Of a stretch of DNA of 64,000 bases, positions 39,872-49,721 are shown piece after piece. The DNA is from Yanghanlia sp047501535. Lineage in GTDB: Bacteria; Pseudomonadota; Gammaproteobacteria; Burkholderiales; Burkholderiaceae_B. The position numbers were made by a program, and so were the translations under genes. The stretch is taken from positions 1-64,000 of the forward strand of contig NZ_JAZDRJ010000015.1 of NCBI RefSeq assembly GCF_047501535.1. Direction: 5' to 3'. The notes below the pieces were generated by a model. That model was not told where the DNA came from. It saw nothing but the letters and a program-made list of their open reading frames with translations, and made no database searches. The stretch's first letter is position 1. The number at the start of each line of letters is the position of its first letter.

Positions 39872-41182
39872 ATGACAGATCAAATCCGCTGGAAGCAAAG
39901 ACTGCACCGCCTCAGCATCATGGCGTTTGCCATCCTATTTTTTCTTAGCTGGGCACACACGGCGCAAGCCGGCATTGTGTACTCCCTTGACCGCAACCAT
40001 GCCACCGCCGGTGAAACGGTTCATATCAATGCTGTCGTGTTCAACAATACCTCCAACGCTATGGATTGGGTTGCGCCCAAGACCATCGTCCTGCAGTGGC
40101 GCAGCGAACAAGGAGAGCCGCTACGCACTATTGCGCATCGAGTCGAAGGCCCTTCTTCGGTGAGCATTCCAGTGAACAACTTCGTCCAGTTTCAGTGGCG
40201 AGCGGTTGTGCCCCAAAGTACCAGCGGGCTGCAGGCGGTCAACGTCGAGGGAGATGGTACTTTGCTGGCGCTCGATACGAACACACTCGAATCGGCAAGG
40301 GTGGCATCGGTACCGGCTACCGGCCCCGTTCTGGATGCCGAAAAGAGCGACCCTATTTACGGTGACGCAGTCGCGCCAGAGCATATGGTTGCTCAGGCAG
40401 GCGCATCGCACACCGCAGGGCCTGCGCCGATTTCTTCGCAAGGCAGTACCCCCAACCTTGGGTTTGAGCGCTTCCGCAATGCCATTTCCCCCTACGAGCC
40501 GGTGTATTTTGATGTCGGTGGCCAAGACAATAGAATGGCGCGCTTTCAGATCAGCCTGAAATACCGCCTGTTCACACCGGACGACCCGCAACACCCCAGC
40601 TTTGTAGACGGCCTGTATCTTGGCTATACGCAAACATCGTTGTGGGACCTGCACTCCGACTCCAACCCTTTTATCGATACCTCGTTTAAACCCAGCCTGT
40701 TCTGGCGGCGAGACGCCATCTATCGTCCAAATGAAAGCGCCTTCTTCTTGGGGCTGCAATCGGGTGTCGAGCACGAATCAAACGGCAAGAGCGGCGAAGA
40801 CTCCCGTTCCCTGAACTTCGCCTATGTTCAGCCGGAATTTAACTACCGCTTAGGCCATGGCAGCACGCTCACCTTCGCACCCCGTCTCAAACACTACTTC
40901 AGCATGAGCGAAAACCCCGACTACAAAGACTACGTGGGCAACGTAGACTGGAAGCTGCGCTGGGCCCAGGATAACGGCCTGGTACTGACGGGCTTGTACC
41001 GGCATGGCAAGGAAGGGCGTAACAGCACGCAGTTGGAAGCCGCTTGGCCACTGAAACGCACCTTTCTCAATATGAACGGCTACTTCCACGTGCAGTACTT
41101 CAAAGGCTATAACGAAACGTTATTGGGTTATGACCAGAAAACAGGATCACAAGTGCGCTTTGGGTTAGCACTCGTGCCGTAA
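39872..41182 (+). CDS. pldA: outer-membrane phospholipase A1 (OMPLA)
   Basis: Outer-membrane beta-barrel phospholipase that removes misplaced phospholipids from the outer leaflet. The 436-residue precursor has a signal peptide ending THTAQAG-like (SWAHTAQA). A long N-terminal extension (about 35-190) precedes the barrel. The catalytic His and Ser are in SGVEHESNGKSGEDSRSLN, and the Asn lies in the same strand-loop. The N-terminal extension is longer than in E. coli PldA (about 290 residues) and resembles a beta-sandwich. Confidence 0.93.
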   Translation: MTDQIRWKQRLHRLSIMAFAILFFLSWAHTAQAGIVYSLDRNHATAGETVHINAVVFNNTSNAMDWVAPKTIVLQWRSEQGEPLRTIAHRVEGPSSVSIPVNNFVQFQWRAVVPQSTSGLQAVNVEGDGTLLALDTNTLESARVASVPATGPVLDAEKSDPIYGDAVAPEHMVAQAGASHTAGPAPISSQGSTPNLGFERFRNAISPYEPVYFDVGGQDNRMARFQISLKYRLFTPDDPQHPSFVDGLYLGYTQTSLWDLHSDSNPFIDTSFKPSLFWRRDAIYRPNESAFFLGLQSGVEHESNGKSGEDSRSLNFAYVQPEFNYRLGHGSTLTFAPRLKHYFSMSENPDYKDYVGNVDWKLRWAQDNGLVLTGLYRHGKEGRNSTQLEAAWPLKRTFLNMNGYFHVQYFKGYNETLLGYDQKTGSQVRFGLALVP

Positions 41183-41214
41183 GAAAAAATAAAGAAGCAA
41201 CAGGAGACAACGCG

Positions 41215-44200
41215 ATGAACGCCCCATTACCGGCGTCCGCTGTATCGCACGGCCAGGACGTAACGCTCGACGACAAATACACACTGGAAGAAGGTCGTGT
41301 TTACCTGAGCGGCACTCAGGCCCTGGTACGCTTGCCCATGCTGCAGAAAGCGCGCGACCGGGCCGCCGGCCTGAATACAGCTGGCTTTATTTCCGGTTAT
41401 CGGGGTTCCCCGCTGGGGGCTTACGATCAAGCGCTATGGCAGGCCAAGGCGCACCTGAAGGCCCATGACATCGTGTTCCAACCTGGGGTGAACGAAGACC
41501 TCGCAGCCACGTCGTGCTGGGGAACCCAGCAGGTCAATCTTTACCCAGACGCCACCCACGATGGCGTCTTCAGCATCTGGTATGGCAAAGGGCCGGGCGT
41601 TGACCGCAGCATGGATGTTTTCAAGCACGCCAACGCAGCAGGCACCTCACGCCATGGCGGCGTGTTGGTGCTGGCAGGCGATGACCACGCGGCGAAATCA
41701 TCCACTGTTGCGCATCAGTCTGAACACAACCTGATGTCTGCAGGCATCCCCATGCTCTACCCCGCTAACGTCCAGGAATACCTGGATTACGGCCTGCATG
41801 GCTGGGCCATGAGCCGTTACGCAGGGCTGTGGGTAGGTATGAAGTGCGTCACCGAAGTGGTTGAGTCCAGCGCATCGGTATATATCGACCCACACCGCCC
41901 TGAAATTCTTCTGCCAGAAGATTTCGTCTTACCCGAAGACGGCTTGAACCTGCGCTGGCCCGACACCCCGCTGGCGCAAGAAGCCCGGCTGCTAGACCAC
42001 AAGCTCTATGCCGCTTTGGCCTATGTGCGTCACAACCGGCTCAACCGCGTTGTGCTGGAGGCCCCGCAAGCCCGTTTTGGCATCATGGCAGCCGGCAAAG
42101 CCTATCTGGACACCCGGGAAGCTCTACGCAACCTGGGTCTGGATGACGATACCTGTCGCCGCATTGGCATCCGGCTCATGAAGGTGGGCTGTGTGTGGCC
42201 CATGAATGCCCAGGATTCCCGGGAATTCGCAACAGGCTTGCAAGAAATCCTGGTGGTCGAGGAAAAACGCCAGATTCTTGAATACGCCCTAAAAGAAGAA
42301 CTCTATAACTGGCGGGACGACGTCCGTCCGCGCGTCTCAGGCAAGTTCGCCGACCAAGGCGATGGCGGCGGAGAATGGAAGCAACCGCGCGGCCCCTGGC
42401 TGCTGCCACCTCATGCCGACCTGTCTCCGGCACAGATCGCCCGGGCCATTGCCCAATGCCTGGAACGCTTCACACTGCCGGAAGATGTCCGCGCAGGCAT
42501 CACCGCCCACCTCGCCATTCTGGATGCCAAAGCTCAGGCGCGCATGAATGCGCCTGCGGCGGCAGAACGCAAACCCTGGTTCTGTTCCGGCTGCCCGCAC
42601 AATACCTCTACCCGTGTGCCAGAAGGTTCACGGGCCATGGCCGGCATTGGCTGCCACTACATGACCATCTGGATGGATCGCCGTACAGAAACCTTCAGCC
42701 ACATGGGCGGCGAAGGCGCGGCCTGGATCGGCCAGCAGCACTTCACCAAGGAAAAGCATGTCTTCGTCAACCTGGGAGACGGCACCTACTTCCATTCCGG
42801 CATCTTGGCCATCCGCGCTGCCGTAGCGGCCGGGGCCAACATCACTTACAAGATTCTGTTCAATGATGCGGTCGCCATGACAGGCGGGCAACCGGTCGAT
42901 GGCAGCCTGAGCGTGCCCAACATCATTGCTCAAGTCGCCGCCGAAGGCGTCAGCCGCATTGTGGTCGTTACCGACGAGCCGGAAAAATACAAAGGGGGGT
43001 CGCTGCACGGCAGCCCACCCGTCTATCACCGCGACGAACTGGACCGTATTCAACGGGAACTGCGCGAGGTGGAAGGCACGACCGTACTGCTTTACGACCA
43101 GACCTGTGCCACCGAAAAACGGCGCCGCCGTAAGCGTGGCGCCTACCCCGACCCTGCCGTGCGCGCCTACATCAATACCGATGTCTGCGAAGGCTGCGGC
43201 GACTGCTCCACCGCTTCCAACTGTCTTTCAGTGGAGCCTGTGGAAACACCACGCGGCACCAAACGCCGCATCAACCAATCTTCCTGCAACAAGGATTTTT
43301 CCTGTGTGAAGGGCTATTGCCCGAGTTTCGTCACCCTGGAAGGTGCGCAGCCACGCAAGGCCACGCCCGCTGCCACCGCACAAGCCGCCGACAACACAGC
43401 GAGCCCCACCCAAACACCACTGCCTGTTCTGCCCACGCTGGAACACACGTATGGCATTCTGGTCACCGGCATAGGCGGCACCGGCGTCATCACCATCGGC
43501 AATCTGCTGGGCATGGCCGCCCACTTGGAAGGCAAGGGGGTGTCTGTGCTCGACATGGCTGGGCTGGCCCAGAAAGGTGGAGCGGTCACCAGCCATATCC
43601 AAATTGCCTCCTCTCCCGATGGCATCCACTCCACGCGTGTGCCCACCGCCCGCGCCAACCTGCTGCTTGGCTGCGACGCCATTGTCAGCACGGCACCCGA
43701 CGTACTCGAACGCATGCGCCAAGGCCATACCCGTGCCTTGGTGAACGATGCCCCCGCCCCCACGGCCGACATCATCCATAACGCCACGTGGCGCTACCCG
43801 GCCCAGCAAACGCATGAACGCCTGCGCCACGCCATTGGCGAGCATTGCGACTTCATGGATGCCAGCGCCCTGGCTCTGGCTTTGTTGGGTGACACCATTT
43901 ACGCCAATCCGCTCATGCTTGGCTACGCCTGGCAAAAAGGCTGGATTCCTCTGCAGGGCGATAGCCTGCGCCGCGCCATTGAGCTGAACGGCGTCATGGT
44001 AGAAAAGAATCTGTCCGCCTTTGAATGGGGCCGCCGCGCCGCGCACCAAGGGTTTGAGGCCGTCGCACCCGCCCCCACCAAGGTGCTGGCCCTGCCGGAA
44101 ACGCTGGACCAAGTCATAGAACGCAATACCCGGTGGCTTACCGATTACCAGAACGCAGCTTATGCCCAGCGTTATGTCCGCGCAGTACACGCGATCAGGC

Positions 44201-44790
44201 GAAAAGAAACCGAAGTCTTGGGCCGCGACAGCGCACGCCTGCAGCTAGCCGAAGCCGTCGCGCACAACTTGGCCAAACTCATGGCCTACAAAGACGAATA
44301 CGAGGTCGCCCGTCTCTATACCCAACCGGAGTTTTTGCAGCGCCTGCGCGATGCTTTCGAAGGGGAACCCGGCCAGGACTACTCACTACGCTTTCACATG
44401 GCACCACCGCGCTTTGCTAAGCGCGACGCTCAAGGGCGCCCGCAAAAAGCTGCCTACGGCCCCTGGCTGCTCAAAGCCATGAAAGGGCTGGCCGCCGTGC
44501 GCCGTATACGCGGCACCGCACTCGACCCTTTCGGCAAAACTGAGGAACGCCGCCGCGAACGACAATGGGTGGAAGACTACTTGGCCTTGGTGGATGAATT
44601 CACGCGTTCGCTTAATGAAGAACGCCTGCCCGCCGCCTTGGAGCTAGCCAGCCTGCCCGACAGCATCCGTGGCTATGGTCATATCAAGGAGGCGGCTATG
44701 GAGCGCGCCGCTCAACGTTGGGCTGAACTACTGGAACGCTATCGCAACGGCGATATGGCCACCACAGAGGCGCGGCGCAGCGTGGCATGA
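41215..44790 (+). CDS. indolepyruvate:ferredoxin oxidoreductase, fused IorAB-type
   Basis: A 1191-residue single-chain 2-oxoacid oxidoreductase that oxidises aryl-pyruvates, from aromatic amino-acid breakdown, to acyl-CoA. The order is a pyrimidine domain (about 30-260), a thiamine diphosphate domain (about 440-640, with GDGTYFHSG), and a cysteine-rich stretch for iron-sulfur clusters (CEGCGDCSTASNC, then CNKDFSCVKGYC). A gamma domain follows (about 745-930, GIGGTGVITIGNLLGMAAH), then a C-terminal DUF6537 region. It is convergent with the liv transporter genes, 42 bp apart. Confidence 0.95.
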   Translation: MNAPLPASAVSHGQDVTLDDKYTLEEGRVYLSGTQALVRLPMLQKARDRAAGLNTAGFISGYRGSPLGAYDQALWQAKAHLKAHDIVFQPGVNEDLAATSCWGTQQVNLYPDATHDGVFSIWYGKGPGVDRSMDVFKHANAAGTSRHGGVLVLAGDDHAAKSSTVAHQSEHNLMSAGIPMLYPANVQEYLDYGLHGWAMSRYAGLWVGMKCVTEVVESSASVYIDPHRPEILLPEDFVLPEDGLNLRWPDTPLAQEARLLDHKLYAALAYVRHNRLNRVVLEAPQARFGIMAAGKAYLDTREALRNLGLDDDTCRRIGIRLMKVGCVWPMNAQDSREFATGLQEILVVEEKRQILEYALKEELYNWRDDVRPRVSGKFADQGDGGGEWKQPRGPWLLPPHADLSPAQIARAIAQCLERFTLPEDVRAGITAHLAILDAKAQARMNAPAAAERKPWFCSGCPHNTSTRVPEGSRAMAGIGCHYMTIWMDRRTETFSHMGGEGAAWIGQQHFTKEKHVFVNLGDGTYFHSGILAIRAAVAAGANITYKILFNDAVAMTGGQPVDGSLSVPNIIAQVAAEGVSRIVVVTDEPEKYKGGSLHGSPPVYHRDELDRIQRELREVEGTTVLLYDQTCATEKRRRRKRGAYPDPAVRAYINTDVCEGCGDCSTASNCLSVEPVETPRGTKRRINQSSCNKDFSCVKGYCPSFVTLEGAQPRKATPAATAQAADNTASPTQTPLPVLPTLEHTYGILVTGIGGTGVITIGNLLGMAAHLEGKGVSVLDMAGLAQKGGAVTSHIQIASSPDGIHSTRVPTARANLLLGCDAIVSTAPDVLERMRQGHTRALVNDAPAPTADIIHNATWRYPAQQTHERLRHAIGEHCDFMDASALALALLGDTIYANPLMLGYAWQKGWIPLQGDSLRRAIELNGVMVEKNLSAFEWGRRAAHQGFEAVAPAPTKVLALPETLDQVIERNTRWLTDYQNAAYAQRYVRAVHAIRRKETEVLGRDSARLQLAEAVAHNLAKLMAYKDEYEVARLYTQPEFLQRLRDAFEGEPGQDYSLRFHMAPPRFAKRDAQGRPQKAAYGPWLLKAMKGLAAVRRIRGTALDPFGKTEERRRERQWVEDYLALVDEFTRSLNEERLPAALELASLPDSIRGYGHIKEAAMERAAQRWAELLERYRNGDMATTEARRSVA

Positions 44791-44832
44791 AGAGGGTGTG
44801 GCCGGGGTGAGCCCATACGTGTGCTCACTCCT

Positions 44833-45606
44833 TCAAAGCGTCAGATACTGGCGCTTGAGGTGTTCATCGGTCATTAAGACGCTCATGGCTCCGCCGTAGC
44901 GAATTACCCCTTTTTCAAGCACATAGGCGCGCTCGGCAACCAGACGGGCGAACGGCAGATTCTGTTCAGACAACAAAATGCTGGTTCCCCGTGCCTTGAG
45001 CGCACGGATCATTTCCACCATCTGCTGCACCACAATAGGGGCCACGCCTTCAGACGGCTCATCCAACAATAGCAGGAACGGGTTGCCCATCAGGCTGCGC
45101 GCCACGGTCAGCATCTGCTGTTCGCCGCCGCTCAAGTTCCCCGCTGGCCGGTCGCGCAACGCCTGCAGAGACGGGAACAGATCGTAGAGCTCGTCTTTGC
45201 TCCAGTTAACGGCGGGCCGACCATCCGGCCAATGGCGAGGCGGCAGGCGGCCCATGGAAAGGTTTTCATCCACACTCAACTCGGTAAACACGCGCCGGTC
45301 TTCCGGCACATAGCCCACACCGCGACGCGCCATTTCAAAGGGCCGCAATGCATCAACGGGCGAATCCAGAAAGGTCAGGCGCCGCGCCTGCCGCTTCACC
45401 AGTCCCATAATGGCTTTCATTGTGGTGGATTTGCCTGCGCCGTTACGCCCCATCAGCGCAACCACTTCACCCCGCCCTACTTGCAGGCTGACGCCTCGCA
45501 GAATCTGCGCCGCGCCGTACCAGGCATCCAGTTGCTGAACATCCAACAAGGATGGAGCGGACTGCACCGCCACGCTGGCGGGTGGGCCGACTTCATACGC
45601 CGTCAT
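44833..45606 (-). CDS. livF: branched-chain amino-acid ABC transporter ATPase LivF
   Basis: Cytoplasmic ATPase of a Liv-type importer, 257 residues from ATG 45606. Walker A is MGRNGAGKSTTMKAI, the signature NLSGGEQQML and Walker B LLLLDEPSEG. The ending is the LivF type. The longer open frame (to 45699) reads back into livG and is rejected. It overlaps livG by 14 bp. The last gene of the livK-livHM-livG-livF operon. Confidence 0.94.
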   Translation of the reverse strand: MTAYEVGPPASVAVQSAPSLLDVQQLDAWYGAAQILRGVSLQVGRGEVVALMGRNGAGKSTTMKAIMGLVKRQARRLTFLDSPVDALRPFEMARRGVGYVPEDRRVFTELSVDENLSMGRLPPRHWPDGRPAVNWSKDELYDLFPSLQALRDRPAGNLSGGEQQMLTVARSLMGNPFLLLLDEPSEGVAPIVVQQMVEMIRALKARGTSILLSEQNLPFARLVAERAYVLEKGVIRYGGAMSVLMTDEHLKRQYLTL

Positions 45607-46384
45607 GGTCAACTCCCGGGGTATTTTCGTAATCCAACCCTGTGTCTGAGCCAAAATACACCTGGCGGACTTCTGGGTGGGCCCTGATCTGCGCCGCACT
45701 GCCTTCAGCGATCAAGCGCCCCCGCGCCAGCACAATGATGCGATCCGCATGGTCGAACACGACATCCATGCTATGCTCGGTGAACAACACCCCCATATTG
45801 CGTTCGCGCACGATGCGCTTGACCAAGCTGACCAAGGCGTTGCGCTCTGCCGGGGCCATGCCCGCTGTGGGCTCGTCCATCAACAATAGTTGAGGGTCGC
45901 CCGCCAGACTCATGGCCAATTCCAGCCGTTTCACGTCTCCATAAGCCAGATCAGCGCAAGGCCTTGCGGCCTGCTCTGACATGCCAACCTGCTCCAGCAA
46001 CGCCATGGCGCGTTCCGGCGCTTCTTGGTCGGCACGGGAGAAAAAGGAAAACACCCTGCACTGGCTGGCTATGAGGGCCATCTGCACGTTTTGCAATACC
46101 GTCAGCGAAGCGAAAGTGGCCGCCACCTGAAAGCTGCGCCCTACCCCAAGGCGCGCCACTTTATGGGAAGGCAGGCCGAGAATCTCCCGCCCCTTGAACA
46201 GCACTGAGCCCGACGTCGCGCCCAATTGCCCGTTCACCATATTGAAGGTGGTAGATTTACCTGCTCCGTTGGGCCCGATCAGCGCCAACAACTCACCTGC
46301 CTGCACATCGAAGTCAATGCCATCAACCGCCAGGTTGCCGCCAAAACGGCGAGTCAGGCCACGCACTTGCAACAAGGTGCTCAT
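45593..46384 (-). CDS. livG: branched-chain amino-acid ABC transporter ATPase LivG
   Basis: ATPase partner of LivF, 263 residues from ATG 46384. Walker A is IGPNGAGKSTTFNMV, the Q-loop region and signature are DLAYGDVKRLELAMSL, and Walker B is LLLMDEPTAG, then NMGVLFTEHSMD. Its ATG overlaps the permease stop by 4 bp (ATGA). The longer frame starting at 46486 lies within the permease gene and is not used. Confidence 0.94.
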   Translation of the reverse strand: MSTLLQVRGLTRRFGGNLAVDGIDFDVQAGELLALIGPNGAGKSTTFNMVNGQLGATSGSVLFKGREILGLPSHKVARLGVGRSFQVAATFASLTVLQNVQMALIASQCRVFSFFSRADQEAPERAMALLEQVGMSEQAARPCADLAYGDVKRLELAMSLAGDPQLLLMDEPTAGMAPAERNALVSLVKRIVRERNMGVLFTEHSMDVVFDHADRIIVLARGRLIAEGSAAQIRAHPEVRQVYFGSDTGLDYENTPGVDHDGV

Positions 46385-48264
46385 GACGGCCTCCTGGCCG
46401 CACTCCATCGTGCGAACTGACCTGCAATGCCTTGAGGGAAGACCATGACAATCAGCAAGATGACGGCGCCAAACAATGCCCCCCAATATTCTGTAATGCC
46501 CACAAAATAATCACGCATGGCAGTAAAGGCCACACCTCCCACCACTGGCCCAGCCAGTTGCTGAACCCCGCCCAGCAGCACCATTACCAGCGCATCCACC
46601 GATGTGCCTACCATCAGCGTTTCCGGCGACACCCCGCCCTTGGAGAAAACGAACAGGCCGCCCGCTACACCTGCCAGCACACCAGCAATCACAAAGCCGA
46701 CCAGTTGCACGCGCCGCACATCCATGCCCAGCGCATCGGCACGTAAGGCGGAATCCCGCACAGCCCGCAAAGCCAGGCCAAAGCGCGAAAACGCCAGGCG
46801 GCGCACCAACCAAACCACCGCGATGGCCACCACTGCCACAAACCCGTACCAGGCATTGCCACTGAGCCAGGGTTCGGGCCACACCCCGATCATGCCGTTC
46901 GAGCCGCCCGTCACAGCATCCCACTGATACACCACCGACCATACGATTTGCGCAAAAGCCAGCGTCAGCATGGCTAAATACACTCCGGCCAGCCGTACAC
47001 AGAACCAGCCGAATAGCAGCGCCGCCACGCCTGCCAGAACCGGTGCGGCAAGCAAAGAAGCCGCCATCCCCCAGCCCAGGCTTTTGAAAGCCAGCGCTAC
47101 ACCATAGGCGCCCAGCCCGAAGTAAGCGGCATGGCCAAATGACACCATGCCTCCCAAACCCATCATGAAATGCAGGCTCACAGCGAATATCACGGCGATC
47201 AGCATGTCTTGCGCAATCACGGTGGCATAGGGCAGCACCCCACTTAATAGCGGCAGGCCCAGCGCCACAACCGCCACACATACGGCCAGGGCTCGCGCCA
47301 TACGGCCAGCCGGAATCAGCGGCGCTTCCGCCCCCGCCGCCGCACGCGGTAATGTCAGCGGTTTACCCAGGAGGCCCCAGGGCCGGAACACCAACACGAC
47401 GGCCATAAAGAGAAACTCTACAACCAACGTGAGCTTGGGAAAGGCAACCTGCACACCGAGGATTTCCACCACACCCAGCGCAATACACAACGCCTTTAAT
47501 TGGGCAATGATGACAGCCGCCAGCGCAGCGCCCGAAATCGACCCCATGCCACCTACGACCACCACCACGAAGGCGTCACCGATGACTGCCAGATCCAGCC
47601 CCAGATTCGCAGGCTGGCGAGGCAGTTGCAAAGCGCCAGCCAGGCCGGCCAAAAAAGCGCCCAACGCAAACACACTCGTAAATAGCCATGCGGGGTTCAC
47701 ACCAAGTGCGCCAAGCATTTCGCGGTCTTGAGTGGCCGCCCGAATCTGCCTGCCCCAATGCGTGCGGTTCAGCAACAACCACAGCCCCAGCCACACCAAG
47801 GGTCCGATAGCAATCAGCACCAGATCATAGACAGGGAAATAACGGCCCAATACGGGTACGGAACCTTCGAGACCCGGCGCCAGCGGGCCAAGCAGATCTT
47901 CCGGCCCCCACAGCCACAAAGCCAGGTCTTCAAACACGAGCACCAAGGCAAATGTGGCCAATAGCTGAAACATTTCCGGTGCACGGTAAATACGCCGCAA
48001 CACCGTCATTTCCACCAAGGCGCCCACTACGCCAATGAGTAGCGACGCCGCCAGCATGGTGGCCCAGAAGCCGACCACACTGCCTCCCCAGTTTTGCGAC
48101 AGCGTCCAGGCCAGATACAGCCCCAGCATATACAGCGAACCGTGGGCGAAATTGACGATGCGGCTAACGCCGAATATCAGCGACAGCCCGACGGCCACCA
48201 GAAAGAGTGAAGACGCTTCTGCCAGACCATTTAGGGCCTGCACCAGCAGCGCGGCCAGCGTCAC
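46381..48264 (-). CDS. fused LivH-LivM permease
   Basis: A single 627-residue membrane protein that joins the two permease subunits of the transporter. The N-terminal half (about 1-295) is LivH-like (LVAVGLSLIFGVSRIVNFAHGSLYML, in segments). The C-terminal half (about 325-627) is LivM-like, with its FGHAAYFGLGAYGVAL and RDSALRADALGMD. About 14-16 membrane segments are expected. Separate genes are more usual. The fusion has no frameshift and both halves look complete. Confidence 0.92.
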   Translation of the reverse strand: MTLAALLVQALNGLAEASSLFLVAVGLSLIFGVSRIVNFAHGSLYMLGLYLAWTLSQNWGGSVVGFWATMLAASLLIGVVGALVEMTVLRRIYRAPEMFQLLATFALVLVFEDLALWLWGPEDLLGPLAPGLEGSVPVLGRYFPVYDLVLIAIGPLVWLGLWLLLNRTHWGRQIRAATQDREMLGALGVNPAWLFTSVFALGAFLAGLAGALQLPRQPANLGLDLAVIGDAFVVVVVGGMGSISGAALAAVIIAQLKALCIALGVVEILGVQVAFPKLTLVVEFLFMAVVLVFRPWGLLGKPLTLPRAAAGAEAPLIPAGRMARALAVCVAVVALGLPLLSGVLPYATVIAQDMLIAVIFAVSLHFMMGLGGMVSFGHAAYFGLGAYGVALAFKSLGWGMAASLLAAPVLAGVAALLFGWFCVRLAGVYLAMLTLAFAQIVWSVVYQWDAVTGGSNGMIGVWPEPWLSGNAWYGFVAVVAIAVVWLVRRLAFSRFGLALRAVRDSALRADALGMDVRRVQLVGFVIAGVLAGVAGGLFVFSKGGVSPETLMVGTSVDALVMVLLGGVQQLAGPVVGGVAFTAMRDYFVGITEYWGALFGAVILLIVMVFPQGIAGQFARWSAARRPS

Positions 48265-48297
48265 CTCTGCCTCCTTGGAGCTGCCATGATTCGCCCC

Positions 48298-49521
48298 TTA
48301 TTGCGCATCGGCCGGGCGCCACTGCTCGACCTGCTCATCGGAAGGTTGCACGGTTGCGCCATCCACATAACGGATGTCGGTCATAATTCCCTTGCCGTCC
48401 TGCACCGCCAGCTTGCCCACATAAGCGCCCATGGTGGATTGATGATCTTGCGGGCGATAGCTGATCGGGCCAAAAGGCGTTAACACTTCCAGCCCCTTAA
48501 ACGCCTTGATTAAGGCTTCGGTATCGGTGGAACCCGCTGCACGCAAACCTTCGGCCAGGGAAACAATGGTGCTGTAACCTATGACGGTTCCCAGTCGCGG
48601 GTAATCGTCAAAACGAGCTTGGTAAGCATCCAGAAAGGCCTGATGCTCTGGCGTGTCGATGGCATACCAGGGGTAGCCGGTCACGACCCAGCCTTCGGGA
48701 GTTTCCCGGCCCAGGGGGTCAAGATACTCAGGTTCACCTGACAGCATACTGACGGTGGGCAGGCCATCTAAAAAACGACGCTGCTTGCCCGCCCGCACAA
48801 ATTTAGCCAAGTCGGCAGCAAAAAGCACATTGAAAAGCGCATCCGGTTTCGCATCGGCCAATGCCTGTACCACATTGCCCGCATCAATACGCCCCAGCGG
48901 AGTGGCCTGTTCGGCAACAAACTCGACATCCGGCTGGGCTTGCTTTAGCAGTTCCTTGAATGTTTCCACTGCAGATTGACCATATTCGTAGTTGGGGTAG
49001 ACGATAGCCCAACGTTTACGGTTCATTTTCACAGCGTCCGGAATCAGCATGGCCACCTGCATATAGGTGGAATTACGTAAGCGGAACGTATAGCGATTGC
49101 CCTGTTCCCACACGATTTTGTTAGTCAGGGGCTCGCTGGCCAGAAAAAAGATCTTGCGGTGCCGAGCATAGTCAGCCACGGCCAGACCGATATTCGACAG
49201 AAACGTGCCGGTCAGCACATCTACCTTTTCACGCGTCACCAACTCTTCGGCCGCGCGCACGGCGTCGCCCGGGTTGGAGTTGTCGTCACGGATAATGAGC
49301 TGTAATTCCCGGCCGTTCACCCCTCCCGCCGCATTAATCTGCTCGACCGCCAACTCCATACCCATTCGGTAAGGGCCCAGAAAAGCAGGTTGTGTCTTGT
49401 AGCTGTTCAGCTCACCGATACGAATGGGCTCTTGCGCCTGCGCGCCGCCTGCGGCCATGGCAACGCCACCACACAACAATGCCAGGGTACGCGCCAAGCG
49501 CCGGACGATGGGCATGGTCAT
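48298..49521 (-). CDS. branched-chain amino-acid-type ABC transporter substrate-binding protein
   Basis: Periplasmic binding protein of 407 residues with a signal peptide ending GGAQAQ. The family pattern PIRIGELNSYKTQPAFLGPY, GMELAVEQINAAGGVNGREL is at the start of the mature protein. The ligand may be an amino acid, amide or aromatic acid. The family is broad. It is the first gene of the transporter operon, with an inverted repeat at 49596-49618 upstream. ATG 49515 is an alternative start. Confidence 0.9.
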   Translation of the reverse strand: MTMPIVRRLARTLALLCGGVAMAAGGAQAQEPIRIGELNSYKTQPAFLGPYRMGMELAVEQINAAGGVNGRELQLIIRDDNSNPGDAVRAAEELVTREKVDVLTGTFLSNIGLAVADYARHRKIFFLASEPLTNKIVWEQGNRYTFRLRNSTYMQVAMLIPDAVKMNRKRWAIVYPNYEYGQSAVETFKELLKQAQPDVEFVAEQATPLGRIDAGNVVQALADAKPDALFNVLFAADLAKFVRAGKQRRFLDGLPTVSMLSGEPEYLDPLGRETPEGWVVTGYPWYAIDTPEHQAFLDAYQARFDDYPRLGTVIGYSTIVSLAEGLRAAGSTDTEALIKAFKGLEVLTPFGPISYRPQDHQSTMGAYVGKLAVQDGKGIMTDIRYVDGATVQPSDEQVEQWRPADAQ

Positions 49522-49595
49522 TTCCGATATCCCGAAATAGTGATAAATAAAGGTTCTGCTCTCGTTTGCTCAGGCCAGTCTTACAGCCTTGCATC

Positions 49596-49618
49596 ATTAT
49601 GCTAATCCTGAGCATAAT
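49596..49618 (-). promoter_or_regulatory. inverted repeat upstream of the liv operon
   Basis: ATTATGCT (49596-49603) and AGCATAAT (49611-49618) are perfect arms around a 7-bp centre, 75 bp upstream of the binding-protein gene. A TTGACG box lies just upstream on the same strand (about 49630). It looks like an operator, but the regulator is unknown. Confidence 0.45.
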
Positions 49619-49721
49619 TGCCCGTCAAGACCCGGCGAAGTGGCTAAATAAATCATTCCAGATGTAGATATCCGTGCCCGCGTCCTTATAATGCTTTTTT
49701 TGTTTTCCGGATTACATCGTA

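Noticed and set aside
42375..44190. Several long frames inside the indolepyruvate oxidoreductase gene
   Set aside because: They are high-G+C shadow frames of the real 1191-codon gene.
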